9,582 nt of DNA. It comes from Acidobacteriota bacterium. Lineage in GTDB: Bacteria; Acidobacteriota; Terriglobia; Terriglobales; Acidobacteriaceae. A program made the translations under genes and the position numbers. Under the pieces are notes generated by a model. The model was not told the origin of the DNA and made no database searches. It worked only from the letters and a program-made list of their open reading frames with translations. Below, piece after piece: positions 1-6,949 of the stretch. Every line of letters starts with the position of its first letter. Positions within the stretch are counted from its first letter, which is position 1. The DNA is taken from assembly GCA_028873155.1 (NCBI GenBank), contig JAGWML010000114.1, forward strand, positions 1 to 9,582, read 5' to 3'.

Positions 1-180
1 AAGCATGCTCTACAGACTCGTGCGAAGGCGCGGCCGAGTGAGCAGGAGATTGAAAGCGCGGCGGCAAAACAGAGGGCAGTGCGGGCGAAGCGGAAGGCCT
101 CTGCGCAGCATGCCTCGGCTGCAGGCAAGAGACGTCAGGTTGCGAAAGCGAATTCGACTGCAGCAGGACGCGGAGAATGA
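1..180 (+). CDS. ftsQ: C-terminal end of probable cell division protein FtsQ (partial)
   Basis: An open frame enters at base 1 and stops with TGA at 178-180, giving 59 residues. The 5' part lies outside the window. The visible part is low-complexity and strongly basic, made mostly of Ala, Lys, Arg, Gln and Ser, for example KARPSEQEIESAAAKQ followed by several KR and KK-like clusters. No folded domain is visible. The identification rests on position: in many bacteria ftsQ lies directly before ftsA and ftsZ, and here only 10 nt separate this stop from the ftsA start. FtsQ is a bitopic inner-membrane divisome protein whose POTRA and beta domains lie in the periplasm, so this tail would be an extra periplasmic C-terminal extension. 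The identity is inferred, but the reading frame is credible because it ends exactly where the next gene begins. A different murein-cluster gene with a basic tail is the alternative. Confidence 0.55.
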   Translation, partial: KHALQTRAKARPSEQEIESAAAKQRAVRAKRKASAQHASAAGKRRQVAKANSTAAGRGE

Positions 181-190
181 GGCCGGTACG

Positions 191-1399
191 ATGAGCCAGA
201 AGCCAGACAACCTGATTGCAGTGCTGGACGTCGGCAGTGCCTGGACCCGCATGCTGGCTGCCGATCTGAATGACGGCGCGCTCCGCTATCGCGGTCATGG
301 ACTGGTTGAGTCGGCCGGGATGCGCAAAGGACTGATCTCCGATCTCGGTCAGGCTGCAAAAGCGGTGAAGGCGGCCGTGGACCAGACCGAGAGAACTGCG
401 CGCGCCAACATCGATTCCTGCGTCGTCGGTGTGGGTGGCCCGCATATTCGCGGCGTCAATACCAACGGAGGGCTGGATCTGGGAAGCCGCATGCGCGAGA
501 TCACCCGCGATGATGTGCGAGGTGCGATTGATCGAGCCAGGGCCGTTGAACGGCCTCCAGACCGGGAGATCCTGCATCTGTTGCCGCGCCAGTTCATTCT
601 GGATGACCAGCCTGGCATCTTTGACCCCATTGGAATGGTGGGAGCGCGCCTTGAAGTCGATCTGCACATCGCCACCTGTTCGGGCAGCGCCATGCAGAGC
701 ACCATCACCTGCGCCAACCGCGCGGGGCTGGAAGTGACAGAGGCTGTGCTGGAGTCAATCGCCGCGGCAGAGGCCACGCTCTCTTCCGACGAGCGTGAAC
801 TCGGAGTCTGTCTGTTGGACATCGGCGCTCACTCGAGTGACCTGATCGTCTTCTTCGAAGGCGCTGTCGCGCATACAGGCTCGATTCCAGTGGGCGGCGC
901 TCACTTTACGAATGACCTCGCCGTGGGCTTGCAGATGCCCGTGGCCCAGGCCGAGGATTTGAAGCGCCAGTTCGGTCATGCCGTAGTGACGGCTGTGCCA
1001 CAGGAAGCCGAAATTGACATCGCCAACCCGCAGCCGCAACGTCTGGCCCTTCGCACGGTCGCGGAGATCCTTGAGCCTCGCGCGCGGGAACTGATGCACT
1101 TCGTCAAGGAAAGTCTGCGTCACGGTGGCGTGCTGGACGCGCTTGGGGCGGGCTGCGTGCTGACCGGAGGCGCTGCCGCTCTGCCCGGTATGCTGGATGT
1201 AACCGAAAGTCAACTGCGCGTGCCCGCCCGGACAGGTATGCCGGTACGGCTTTCCAACATGCCCGGCGAACTTGCAAATCCAGCCTTTGCAAGTTTGATC
1301 GGAATGCTTCTATACGCGCATCGCACGCGTGTGACACGCGCCGCGGAGAGCAACAGTCTACGCACCAAGCTGCGGGCGTTGTTTGCAGCGAGCTTTTAG
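191..1399 (+). CDS. ftsA: Cell division protein FtsA
   Basis: FtsA is an actin-like ATPase that tethers FtsZ filaments to the inner face of the membrane and recruits later divisome proteins. The ATG at 191 gives 402 residues, the usual family length. It is preceded by TGAGG at 178-182, which overlaps the upstream stop. The frame is open further upstream to 5, but those codons overlap the preceding gene and encode nothing FtsA-like. Visible landmarks are the phosphate-1 motif IAVLDVGSAWTR (D13-R20), an SHS2/1C-like stretch CVVGVGGPHIRGV (about 77-89), a phosphate-2 loop DIGAHSSD (210-217) followed by SIPVGGAHFTNDLA, and the adenosine motif LTGGAAALPGM (from L324). The last dozen residues, RTKLRALFAASF, form a basic amphipathic helix typical of the membrane-targeting sequence. 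The phosphate-2 loop departs from the common DIGGGT pattern. The family call is secure; full ATPase activity is not proven by sequence. Confidence 0.95.
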   Translation: MSQKPDNLIAVLDVGSAWTRMLAADLNDGALRYRGHGLVESAGMRKGLISDLGQAAKAVKAAVDQTERTARANIDSCVVGVGGPHIRGVNTNGGLDLGSRMREITRDDVRGAIDRARAVERPPDREILHLLPRQFILDDQPGIFDPIGMVGARLEVDLHIATCSGSAMQSTITCANRAGLEVTEAVLESIAAAEATLSSDERELGVCLLDIGAHSSDLIVFFEGAVAHTGSIPVGGAHFTNDLAVGLQMPVAQAEDLKRQFGHAVVTAVPQEAEIDIANPQPQRLALRTVAEILEPRARELMHFVKESLRHGGVLDALGAGCVLTGGAAALPGMLDVTESQLRVPARTGMPVRLSNMPGELANPAFASLIGMLLYAHRTRVTRAAESNSLRTKLRALFAASF

Positions 1400-1410
1400 G
1401 AGATTTGGCC

Positions 1411-1419
1411 GGGAGGAGG
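1411..1419 (+). promoter_or_regulatory. Strong ribosome binding site of ftsZ
   Basis: The purine run GGGAGGAGG ends 10 nt before the ATG at 1430. It is much stronger than the site before ftsA, which fits the higher amount of FtsZ needed relative to FtsA. It also favours this ATG over the in-frame ATG ten codons later (1460). Confidence 0.75.
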
Positions 1420-1429
1420 CCCACGTCCA

Positions 1430-2908
1430 ATGGAACAGCAGACGAACCAGTCAGGCGAAATGCGCATTCAATTTCACGACGACAGCCCGCGTGGGGCTCG
1501 CATCAAGGTCATTGGAGTAGGTGGCGGGGGCGGCAATGCGGTGAACCGCATGATTCAGGCCGGTGTCGAGGGCGTGGAATTCATCGCAGCCAACACAGAC
1601 GTGCAGGCGCTCAAGCTTTCGCAGGCCCCCGTGAAGCTCCAGTTGGGCGTGCGGCTGACTTCCGGCCTCGGCGCAGGAGCCAACCCCGACGTGGGACGCC
1701 GCGCCGCGCTGGAGGACTCCGAAAAAATTATCGAAGCGCTCGAAGGCGCAGACATGGTGTTTGTCACAGCCGGCCTTGGTGGCGGCACGGGCACCGGTGC
1801 GGCCCCAGTGATTGCGTCGCTCGCCAGCGAGATGGGCATCCTCACCGTCGCCGTCATCACGCGGCCCTTCGCATTTGAAGGGAAGCGGCGCCTGCAGCAA
1901 GCAGAACGCGGGCTGAAGGAATTGATCGAAAGTGTCGATACGATGATCGTCATTCCGAACGAGAAGCTGCTCGCGGTTGCCAAGGATGCCGGGTTCTTCG
2001 AGAGCTTTCGTGTCGCGGATGACGTGTTGCGTCAGGGCGTGCAGGGCATCAGCGACATCATCACGATTCCAGGCATCATCAACCGCGACTTTGCCGATGT
2101 GAAGACCACGATGGCCGGTATGGGCCACGCCGTGATGGGAACAGCCGTCCGCTCGGGGCAGAATCGCGCTGCTGAAGCGGCGCAGGCGGCCATGGCGTCC
2201 CCGCTGCTGGAAGCTGGCGCGATTGATGGCGCGCGCGGCATCCTGATCAACATCACCGGTTCCAGCTCGCTCAAACTGTCTGAGGTGAATGAAGCCTCGT
2301 CGCTGATTCAGTCCGCGGCTCACGAAGACGCCAACATCATCTTCGGCGCTGTGCAGGATGAGCGCATGGGGGACGAGGTAAAGATTACCGTCATCGCGAC
2401 CGGCTTCCGTGAACAGATGCCTGAGCGCCGCGCGCGCATGCTGAACGTAGAGGAGGCGCCGGTGATCTCCGTGCCCGTGGTTGCGCCGGAGAGCTGGATG
2501 CGTGAAGCGGATCCGCAAGTGACTCCTGTCCCGGCAAAGCCGCGATTCCAGAGTGAAGAGGAATCGGATGACGATGGAGACGTTGTTACCGTTCAGCATG
2601 GTGGCCAGCGAGCGGCTTCCGAGTCAGCCTTCGCGCAGGCAGCTCCTGCAGAGTCCGTTGCTGTTGCCGCCAGCCAGGGCGCTCGTGAGTCGATGAGGCC
2701 CCGCCCGCAGTTTGAAGAATTGAATGCGGCCACTCAAGTTGCTGGGCTGCCGCGGGACTTTGCGCCAGAGCTCGACGATGGTGTTCAGAAGTTTGCGACG
2801 GTCGCAAGTCAACCCGAAGCCGCGGGCGCGTCGCTCTTCGCGGAGCCTGCGCCGGAGCTGGAGCGAGACCTGGATGTTCCGGCATTCATGCGCAGGATCC
2901 AGTTCTGA
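1430..2908 (+). CDS. ftsZ: Cell division protein FtsZ
   Basis: FtsZ is the tubulin-like GTPase that polymerises into the cytokinetic ring at midcell. The protein has 492 residues, longer than E. coli FtsZ mainly because of a long linker. Landmarks in order are the nucleotide-binding loop IKVIGVGGGGGNAVNRM (25-41), NTDVQAL (about 55-61), GLGAGANPDVGRRAALE, the tubulin signature GGGTGTG (117-123), IPNEKLL, and the T7 synergy loop NRDFADVKTTM (from N218, with acidic D220 and D223), which completes the GTPase site of the neighbouring subunit. A variable linker rich in Ala, Glu, Pro, Ser and Gln covers roughly 335-478. The end, DLDVPAFMRRIQF (480-492), is a good match to the conserved C-terminal peptide that binds FtsA and other partners. 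The gene starts 30 nt after ftsA and is very likely co-transcribed with it. Nothing essential is missing. Confidence 0.98.
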   Translation: MEQQTNQSGEMRIQFHDDSPRGARIKVIGVGGGGGNAVNRMIQAGVEGVEFIAANTDVQALKLSQAPVKLQLGVRLTSGLGAGANPDVGRRAALEDSEKIIEALEGADMVFVTAGLGGGTGTGAAPVIASLASEMGILTVAVITRPFAFEGKRRLQQAERGLKELIESVDTMIVIPNEKLLAVAKDAGFFESFRVADDVLRQGVQGISDIITIPGIINRDFADVKTTMAGMGHAVMGTAVRSGQNRAAEAAQAAMASPLLEAGAIDGARGILINITGSSSLKLSEVNEASSLIQSAAHEDANIIFGAVQDERMGDEVKITVIATGFREQMPERRARMLNVEEAPVISVPVVAPESWMREADPQVTPVPAKPRFQSEEESDDDGDVVTVQHGGQRAASESAFAQAAPAESVAVAASQGARESMRPRPQFEELNAATQVAGLPRDFAPELDDGVQKFATVASQPEAAGASLFAEPAPELERDLDVPAFMRRIQF

Positions 2909-3210
2909 ATCGGAAAAGAAACGGGATGGAACGGCCCCGCGCGAAAGTGGTCGTCCCAGCACGTACGTGTCCGAATTGACACCGAATTCAATTTTTTTCT
3001 CGTGAACGACCGTCTTGCTCGGATATTGTAAAAGAGTAACCAATCTCTGAATGAACAGCTCCTCGCTCAGTCGTCCAAGTGAGGGCTGCACGACTTACGA
3101 ATTCCAGTGGATCGTGAGGCGCAAGAGGTTGAGCTGCAAGCATTACCTAAGTTCCATGCGGTGAACACAGCCCAGCGCGACAGGTTGACCGAGGAGAGGA
3201 TACTAGCTGA
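2909..3210. other. 302-nt non-coding gap between ftsZ and the transpeptidase gene
   Basis: No credible gene is seen here. The gap is somewhat more AT-rich in its middle than the flanking genes. It contains a perfect 10-bp palindrome CACGTACGTG (2960-2969), a TTGACA hexamer (2976-2981) without a -10 box at normal distance, and a seven-T run (2992-2998) preceded only by a weak AATTG/CAATT stem (2974-2978 with 2989-2993). A TATTGT sequence at 3023-3028 is a possible poor -10 element. The gap is long enough to hold the end of the division operon and a promoter for the downstream gene. I cannot place either firmly. A 37-codon frame from the ATG at 3051 lacks a ribosome binding site and is not called. 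Confidence 0.5.
3191..3200 (+). promoter_or_regulatory. Ribosome binding site of the transpeptidase gene
   Basis: GAGGAGAGGA ends 10 nt before the ATG at 3211. The strength of this site, together with the signal peptide that follows, supports that start. Confidence 0.65.
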
Positions 3211-4506
3211 ATGAAACTGTCGGATCTGCGGATGTGGGGCCTTGTTCTCGGTGCTGTCTTGATTTCCTGGTCGCGTTCCCACGCCTTGGATGCGCAGCAC
3301 ACACTGCATCACTCAAAGCAGACCAGTCAGCACCTCTCCGCCGGCGCTCATGCGCATTCCCGTCACAGATCAGTGAGCGGAACATCCGCGCATAGGGCGT
3401 CAACTACAGCAACGACTGTTCACTCCAAGGCTCAGCACAGCTCTTCGCAGACTCAAAGGAGTTCCATCCGTCCCGCGAGCCTGCACAGGCGGCGTCACCA
3501 CTATTACGAGCGCTTCACTGCAAGTTCGTTTACAGACGCGCCGATCGGCGAAGGCGACGTGACGACCGGCGAAGACCCCATCGTGCGCCAGGCTGCGATA
3601 GACGCATTGGGCGACATGAATGGCACGGCGGTGGTGATTAATCCCGCCAATGGCCGCATCCTGGCCATGGTCAATCAGAAACTGGCCCTCTCTCCGGGCG
3701 CGGAGCCTTGCTCCACCATCAAGCTCTCCGTCGCACTGGCGGCACTCTCGGAAGGGCTTGTCACCCGGGACACCATGGTGCAGTTGCAAGGCTTTCGCAT
3801 GAACATGACCCAGGCCATTGCGCATAGCAACAACCTCTACTTCGAGGAACTCGGCCGGGAGCTTGGGTTTGATCGCGTGCGCCACTATGCCAACCAGTTT
3901 GGGCTCGGCGAACTGGCCGGTTATCATATCGACGGCGAGCAGCTTGGTGTGTACCCGGACGAGCCTATACCTGCCGCAGAGGGTGGCGTCGGCCGGATGT
4001 GCAGCTTCGGTCAGGGCGTCTCGATGACGCCTTTGCAACTCGGGGCGCTCGTGGCTGCTATCGCGAACGGTGGCACGCTCTACTATCTTCAGCATCCCAC
4101 CTCCCCGGACGAGATCGCAGGCTTTGAGCCGAAGGTCAAGCGCAAGCTGGATATTGCCCGCTTTGTGCCGGATCTGCAGGATGGCATGGCGGGCGCCGTT
4201 CACTATGGCACGGCGCGCAGTCTGCGGTCGAATTTTCAGGAGTTTCCGGTGTTCGGCAAGACAGGCACCTGTTCGGACAGCGGAACTCGCTTTGGCTGGT
4301 TTGCCTCCTATTCTCAAACGCCGCTGGGCAACCTCGTCACCGTCTTCTTTCTTGAAGGCGGGCGGCCGACCTTTGGCCCCCGCGCCGCAGAGCTGACCGG
4401 TGAGTTCTACAAGAACCTATGGGACCGCAACTACTTCGCCGGCAAAGACCAGCAGACTGCCAGCGCTTCGACGGCGTCGGCTACCGGGACGACCGCGGCC
4501 CAATAG
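3211..4506 (+). CDS. Exported penicillin-binding transpeptidase-domain protein
   Basis: Probable serine DD-transpeptidase or carboxypeptidase acting on peptidoglycan outside the cytoplasmic membrane. The 431 residues begin with a signal-type N-terminus: a hydrophobic core WGLVLGAVLISW (9-20) and a possible cleavage after SHA (about 25); an uncleaved anchor is also possible. Residues 24-100 form a linker very rich in His, Ser, Thr and Arg, with HH and HAH clusters. The catalytic domain covers about 110-410. All three penicilloyl-transferase motifs are present: STIK (S168 nucleophile, K171), SNN (206-208) and KTGT (350-353). MTPLQLGALVAAIANGG (272-288) is typical of the FtsI/PBP2 class. The tail is Ala/Ser/Thr-rich. 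There is no N-terminal dimerisation or pedestal domain as in full class B PBPs, and no glycosyltransferase. The SNN motif argues against a class D beta-lactamase, which has SxV. Its place after ftsZ suggests, but does not prove, a role in division or septal wall synthesis. The exact substrate is unknown. Confidence 0.85.
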   Translation: MKLSDLRMWGLVLGAVLISWSRSHALDAQHTLHHSKQTSQHLSAGAHAHSRHRSVSGTSAHRASTTATTVHSKAQHSSSQTQRSSIRPASLHRRRHHYYERFTASSFTDAPIGEGDVTTGEDPIVRQAAIDALGDMNGTAVVINPANGRILAMVNQKLALSPGAEPCSTIKLSVALAALSEGLVTRDTMVQLQGFRMNMTQAIAHSNNLYFEELGRELGFDRVRHYANQFGLGELAGYHIDGEQLGVYPDEPIPAAEGGVGRMCSFGQGVSMTPLQLGALVAAIANGGTLYYLQHPTSPDEIAGFEPKVKRKLDIARFVPDLQDGMAGAVHYGTARSLRSNFQEFPVFGKTGTCSDSGTRFGWFASYSQTPLGNLVTVFFLEGGRPTFGPRAAELTGEFYKNLWDRNYFAGKDQQTASASTASATGTTAAQ

Positions 4507-4697
4507 AATTCTCTCCGTACAAACGAGCCGCGCTCCTTCTGTATGTTTTTCTTCGCACGCGTTAGCGACGGAAGAACAGTCTCTGCAACGAAATTGCTTC
4601 AGGCTCATCCATGTACTATGCGATCTTGTGTGCGGACCGGGTTCTGTGCCCGTCCACGTGCAATCGACCGAATTGACTGAGCGAGCAAGGATTACCC

Positions 4698-5678
4698 ATG
4701 GCGTTGCCCACCCACATTCTGCTGACATACGGCTATCTCTTGCTCTTTCTGTGGGTTCTGGTCGAGCAGCTTGGACTTCCACTGCCTGCGATTCCGGTTC
4801 TACTGGCTGCAGGCGCCCTTTCGGCTCAGCAGGAGCTGAGTCTGCCTCTAGCTTTTCTGGCGGGACTGGCTGCGTCGCTGATCGCTGACTCTGTGTGGTT
4901 CTTTGTTGGCCGCCGGTATGGCCATCATGTTCTCAGGCTGCTCTGCAAGCTGTCTCTGGAGCCAGACATCTGCGTCCGTCAGACGCAGAACTCGTTTGCA
5001 AGCCGCCGCGCATTCACCCTCATCATTGCCAAGTTCGTGCCAGGGCTGGCGACGCTGGCCCCGCCGGTGGCTGGCGAAAACGGCATGGCGGCCGGACCGT
5101 TTCTTCTCTACGACGGCATTGGCTCCGCGCTGTGGGTAGGTGGATTGCTTGCCGGTGGGCGTCTTTTCGGCGATGCACTCAAAAGGAATCCCGGCGCGCT
5201 GGACTGGGTGGGGCGTTTCTCAGGTGCGCTTCTGATTCTCGGCGTGCTCGCTTTTTTTGCCGCGCGCCTCTACCGGCGTCGTATGTTTCTGCGCAAGCTG
5301 GTGGATGCCCGCCTTGAACCCGAAGAGCTGAAGCGCCAGCTCGACGCGGGTGAGAGCGTGTTCATCGTCGATCTGCGGCATCCGCTGGAACTGGTCCCGG
5401 AGCCCTACACCTTGCCCGGAGCGATGCACCTTACGCCTGAGGCGCTCTCAGCCCGGATGGATGAGATTCCGCGCGACCGCGACATCGTTCTCTATTGCAC
5501 CTGTCCCAATGAGGCTACGGCAGCCAAGACAGCGCTCATCCTGCACAAGCTCGGCTTTGAGCGCGTGCGCCCGCTGCGGGGCGGCTTTGACGAGTGGAAG
5601 CGCCTCGGCTATCCGCTGGATGCGATTCCACCCGTCCAGCCACTGGTGCAGGTTGCTCTCTCCTCCGAATCGGCGTAA
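4698..5678 (+). CDS. DedA-family membrane protein fused to a C-terminal rhodanese domain
   Basis: A 326-residue two-domain protein. The ATG at 4698 follows AAGGA (4687-4691) at 6-nt spacing. Residues 1-200 are DedA/SNARE-associated type: a hydrophobic N-terminus with ExxGxPxP (E23, G26, P28, P30), FVGRRYG (69-75), the KFVPG turn (112-116) followed by AGENGM, and several membrane segments (about 7-30, 45-70, 130-158 and 170-193). DedA proteins act in membrane homeostasis, and some transport lipid carriers such as undecaprenyl phosphate. After a basic junction (RRRMFLRKL), residues about 206-316 form a rhodanese domain: FIVDLRHPLE, the active loop CTCPNEAT (C267 as likely persulfide cysteine, with C269 nearby) and GGFDEW (295-300). 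The positive junction puts the rhodanese in the cytoplasm. DedA-rhodanese fusions exist in other bacteria, but their role is unclear. The gene lies 191 nt after the transpeptidase gene in the same direction, so co-transcription is possible. Confidence 0.9.
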   Translation: MALPTHILLTYGYLLLFLWVLVEQLGLPLPAIPVLLAAGALSAQQELSLPLAFLAGLAASLIADSVWFFVGRRYGHHVLRLLCKLSLEPDICVRQTQNSFASRRAFTLIIAKFVPGLATLAPPVAGENGMAAGPFLLYDGIGSALWVGGLLAGGRLFGDALKRNPGALDWVGRFSGALLILGVLAFFAARLYRRRMFLRKLVDARLEPEELKRQLDAGESVFIVDLRHPLELVPEPYTLPGAMHLTPEALSARMDEIPRDRDIVLYCTCPNEATAAKTALILHKLGFERVRPLRGGFDEWKRLGYPLDAIPPVQPLVQVALSSESA

Positions 5679-5689
5679 CACGGGTTTGA

Positions 5690-6772
5690 TCAGAACAGTT
5701 TTGCGATTCGTGCTCCGATGGGCGAGCCCAGTCCAGAGCAGGGATCCGGTCCCGGACCCGCGCTGTAGAACCCGTTGCTTCCCTGGATAATGTCGTGAAA
5801 CGCACCTGGGTTCTGCCACAGCTTTGGAGTCACGAAGCCAAGCTTTGTGCCGAATGCAGCAAACAATCCTGCATAGAGCGGCGCAACGGCGCTAGTTCCG
5901 CCCACGACGGTCGATGAACCGTGAACGAAGATTGTGTAGCCTGTTTGCGGGTCGGCATCGCCGGCGACATCGGGTACCATCCTGCCTTTGCCCGCCGTGC
6001 TTCCGGCGGGTGGCGCCGGGGCTCCCACCTGAAAGCTTTGCACCGGAAAAATCGTCGAGTAGCCGCCTCCCGTGCCTTCGCCATTGGTCTGCCCGGGGTT
6101 ATCATTCCACACAGTCTCACTCGCGCTCGTCTTGTTTGTTCCGCCGCAGCCGATGACATGCGGACACGACGAAGGCACATCCACATTCGCCGGCGTGGGT
6201 CCGCCATCGCTGGAATCATTGTCGCCCGAGGCCGCGAAGACGACCATACCGCCCTGCGTCGCCGCAGCCGCAGTAGCCTCCATCTGTTCGGCTGCGGTCT
6301 TTCCCCAGTTTGCTTCATCCGCGCCCCACGAGATGGAACACACATCGCATCCGTCGCCAGCAGCCATTTTTACGGCAGAGGCAATATCTTGCGACCAGTA
6401 CATGCGGATTGTGGCTGCCTGGCCTGTGGCTGCAAAGTAAGATGCGCCCGCAACTTCAATATCCAGTGCGACTTCAACGTCCGCGTCTCCCGCCGCGCCT
6501 CCCTGGTTGGGTTGATTTTGCGTGCCGTCGACAGAGACATCGGTGATTGAGGGCGTTGGCTGTCCCAGAGATTGGAAGAAGGCCGCAATGTCGGAGGATA
6601 CCCAGCCGCCTCCGAGTTCGACGATTGCGATGATCCCGCCTCCGGTCAAGTGGCTTGGCCAGTTGTACGCGGCGCACAGGTTGGGTACATTCCATGGGGT
6701 GGCTCGCGCGGCCAGCTCAGGCTTGAGGTGTTTGAGATACGACTTGCAGCGATGGGTGGGGGAGTGGCGCAT
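5690..6772 (-). CDS. S53 family (sedolisin/kumamolisin-type) serine-carboxyl peptidase, without prodomain
   Basis: A 360-residue peptidase read on the minus strand and convergent with the DedA-rhodanese gene; the two stops are 11 nt apart. The ATG at 6772 is set by a near-perfect Shine-Dalgarno six bases upstream. The frame stays open far upstream, but that part is antisense to ubiD and meaningless. The catalytic set is complete: E100 and D104 in EVALDIEVAG, the oxyanion D184 in ASGDND, and nucleophile S294 in GGTSAVAP. E52 (IAIVELGGGW) and W149 (SISWG) probably match the accessory Glu/Trp of kumamolisin. FHDI (D327) and GPDPCSGLGSP (D343) fit the C-terminal calcium site. S53 enzymes usually cleave proteins at acid pH outside the cell after autocatalytic removal of a roughly 170-200-residue prodomain. 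Here only about 25 residues precede the mature-type core, and there is no hydrophobic signal. Location and activation are therefore open. Cysteines C203 and C209 flank PHVIG. Confidence 0.9.
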   Translation of the reverse strand: MRHSPTHRCKSYLKHLKPELAARATPWNVPNLCAAYNWPSHLTGGGIIAIVELGGGWVSSDIAAFFQSLGQPTPSITDVSVDGTQNQPNQGGAAGDADVEVALDIEVAGASYFAATGQAATIRMYWSQDIASAVKMAAGDGCDVCSISWGADEANWGKTAAEQMEATAAAATQGGMVVFAASGDNDSSDGGPTPANVDVPSSCPHVIGCGGTNKTSASETVWNDNPGQTNGEGTGGGYSTIFPVQSFQVGAPAPPAGSTAGKGRMVPDVAGDADPQTGYTIFVHGSSTVVGGTSAVAPLYAGLFAAFGTKLGFVTPKLWQNPGAFHDIIQGSNGFYSAGPGPDPCSGLGSPIGARIAKLF

Positions 6773-6778
6773 GGATGG

Positions 6779-6786
6779 ACCTCCTC
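6779..6786 (-). promoter_or_regulatory. Ribosome binding site deciding the S53 peptidase start
   Basis: On the minus strand the sequence reads GAGGAGGT and ends six bases before the ATG at 6772. This near-perfect site shows that the short, prodomain-less form is the real product and not an artefact of start choice. Confidence 0.8.
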
Positions 6787-6811
6787 GAGCCGTTTGGATG
6801 CCGTGCGCGTC

Positions 6812-6817
6812 AGTATG
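6812..6817 (-). promoter_or_regulatory. Possible -10 element for the S53 peptidase gene (weak)
   Basis: CATACT on the minus strand matches TATAAT at four of six positions and lies 39 nt upstream of the start codon. A poor -35 candidate, TTTCAA, lies 17 nt further upstream. The site falls in the 177-nt divergent space shared with ubiD. The consensus used is the E. coli one and may not fit this organism, so confidence is low. Confidence 0.2.
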
Positions 6818-6949
6818 GCACATCCGGCACGCGATTGAAAGATGACGGAATCCGCTCACTCCGGCCGCTGACCCAGTGGACATCGCACCGATTCGACCCA
6901 AAGCCGTAGTATGAAGGGGTAAGGTACTCATTGCACGGAGCAGACAGCC

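Noticed and set aside
5..190. N-terminal extension of the ftsA frame by 62 codons
   Set aside because: The extension overlaps the preceding gene's coding end, encodes only an Arg-rich shadow sequence, and FtsA homology begins right after the ATG at 191.
1451..2599. 382-codon open frame on the minus strand opposite ftsZ
   Set aside because: It is wholly antisense to a certain ftsZ; its His/Arg-rich product is typical of a GC-rich shadow frame.
2976..2981. TTGACA as a -35 promoter box
   Set aside because: No acceptable -10 sequence lies 16-18 nt downstream, so it is not called as a promoter on its own.
3051..3164. 37-codon open frame in the gap after ftsZ
   Set aside because: There is no ribosome binding site and no recognisable sequence; its length is expected by chance.
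3400..4317. 305-codon open frame on the minus strand opposite the transpeptidase gene
   Set aside because: It is fully antisense to a gene with clear catalytic motifs and shows no recognisable domain.
3211..4506. Class D beta-lactamase or BlaR-type sensor as the identity of the transpeptidase-domain protein
   Set aside because: The second motif is SNN, not SxV, and the MTPLQLGALVAAIANGG segment is typical of PBP transpeptidases.
4634..4655. Hairpin GGACCGGG / CCCGTCC upstream of the DedA-rhodanese gene as a terminator
   Set aside because: The stem needs a bulged C and no T-run follows, so an intrinsic terminator is not supported.
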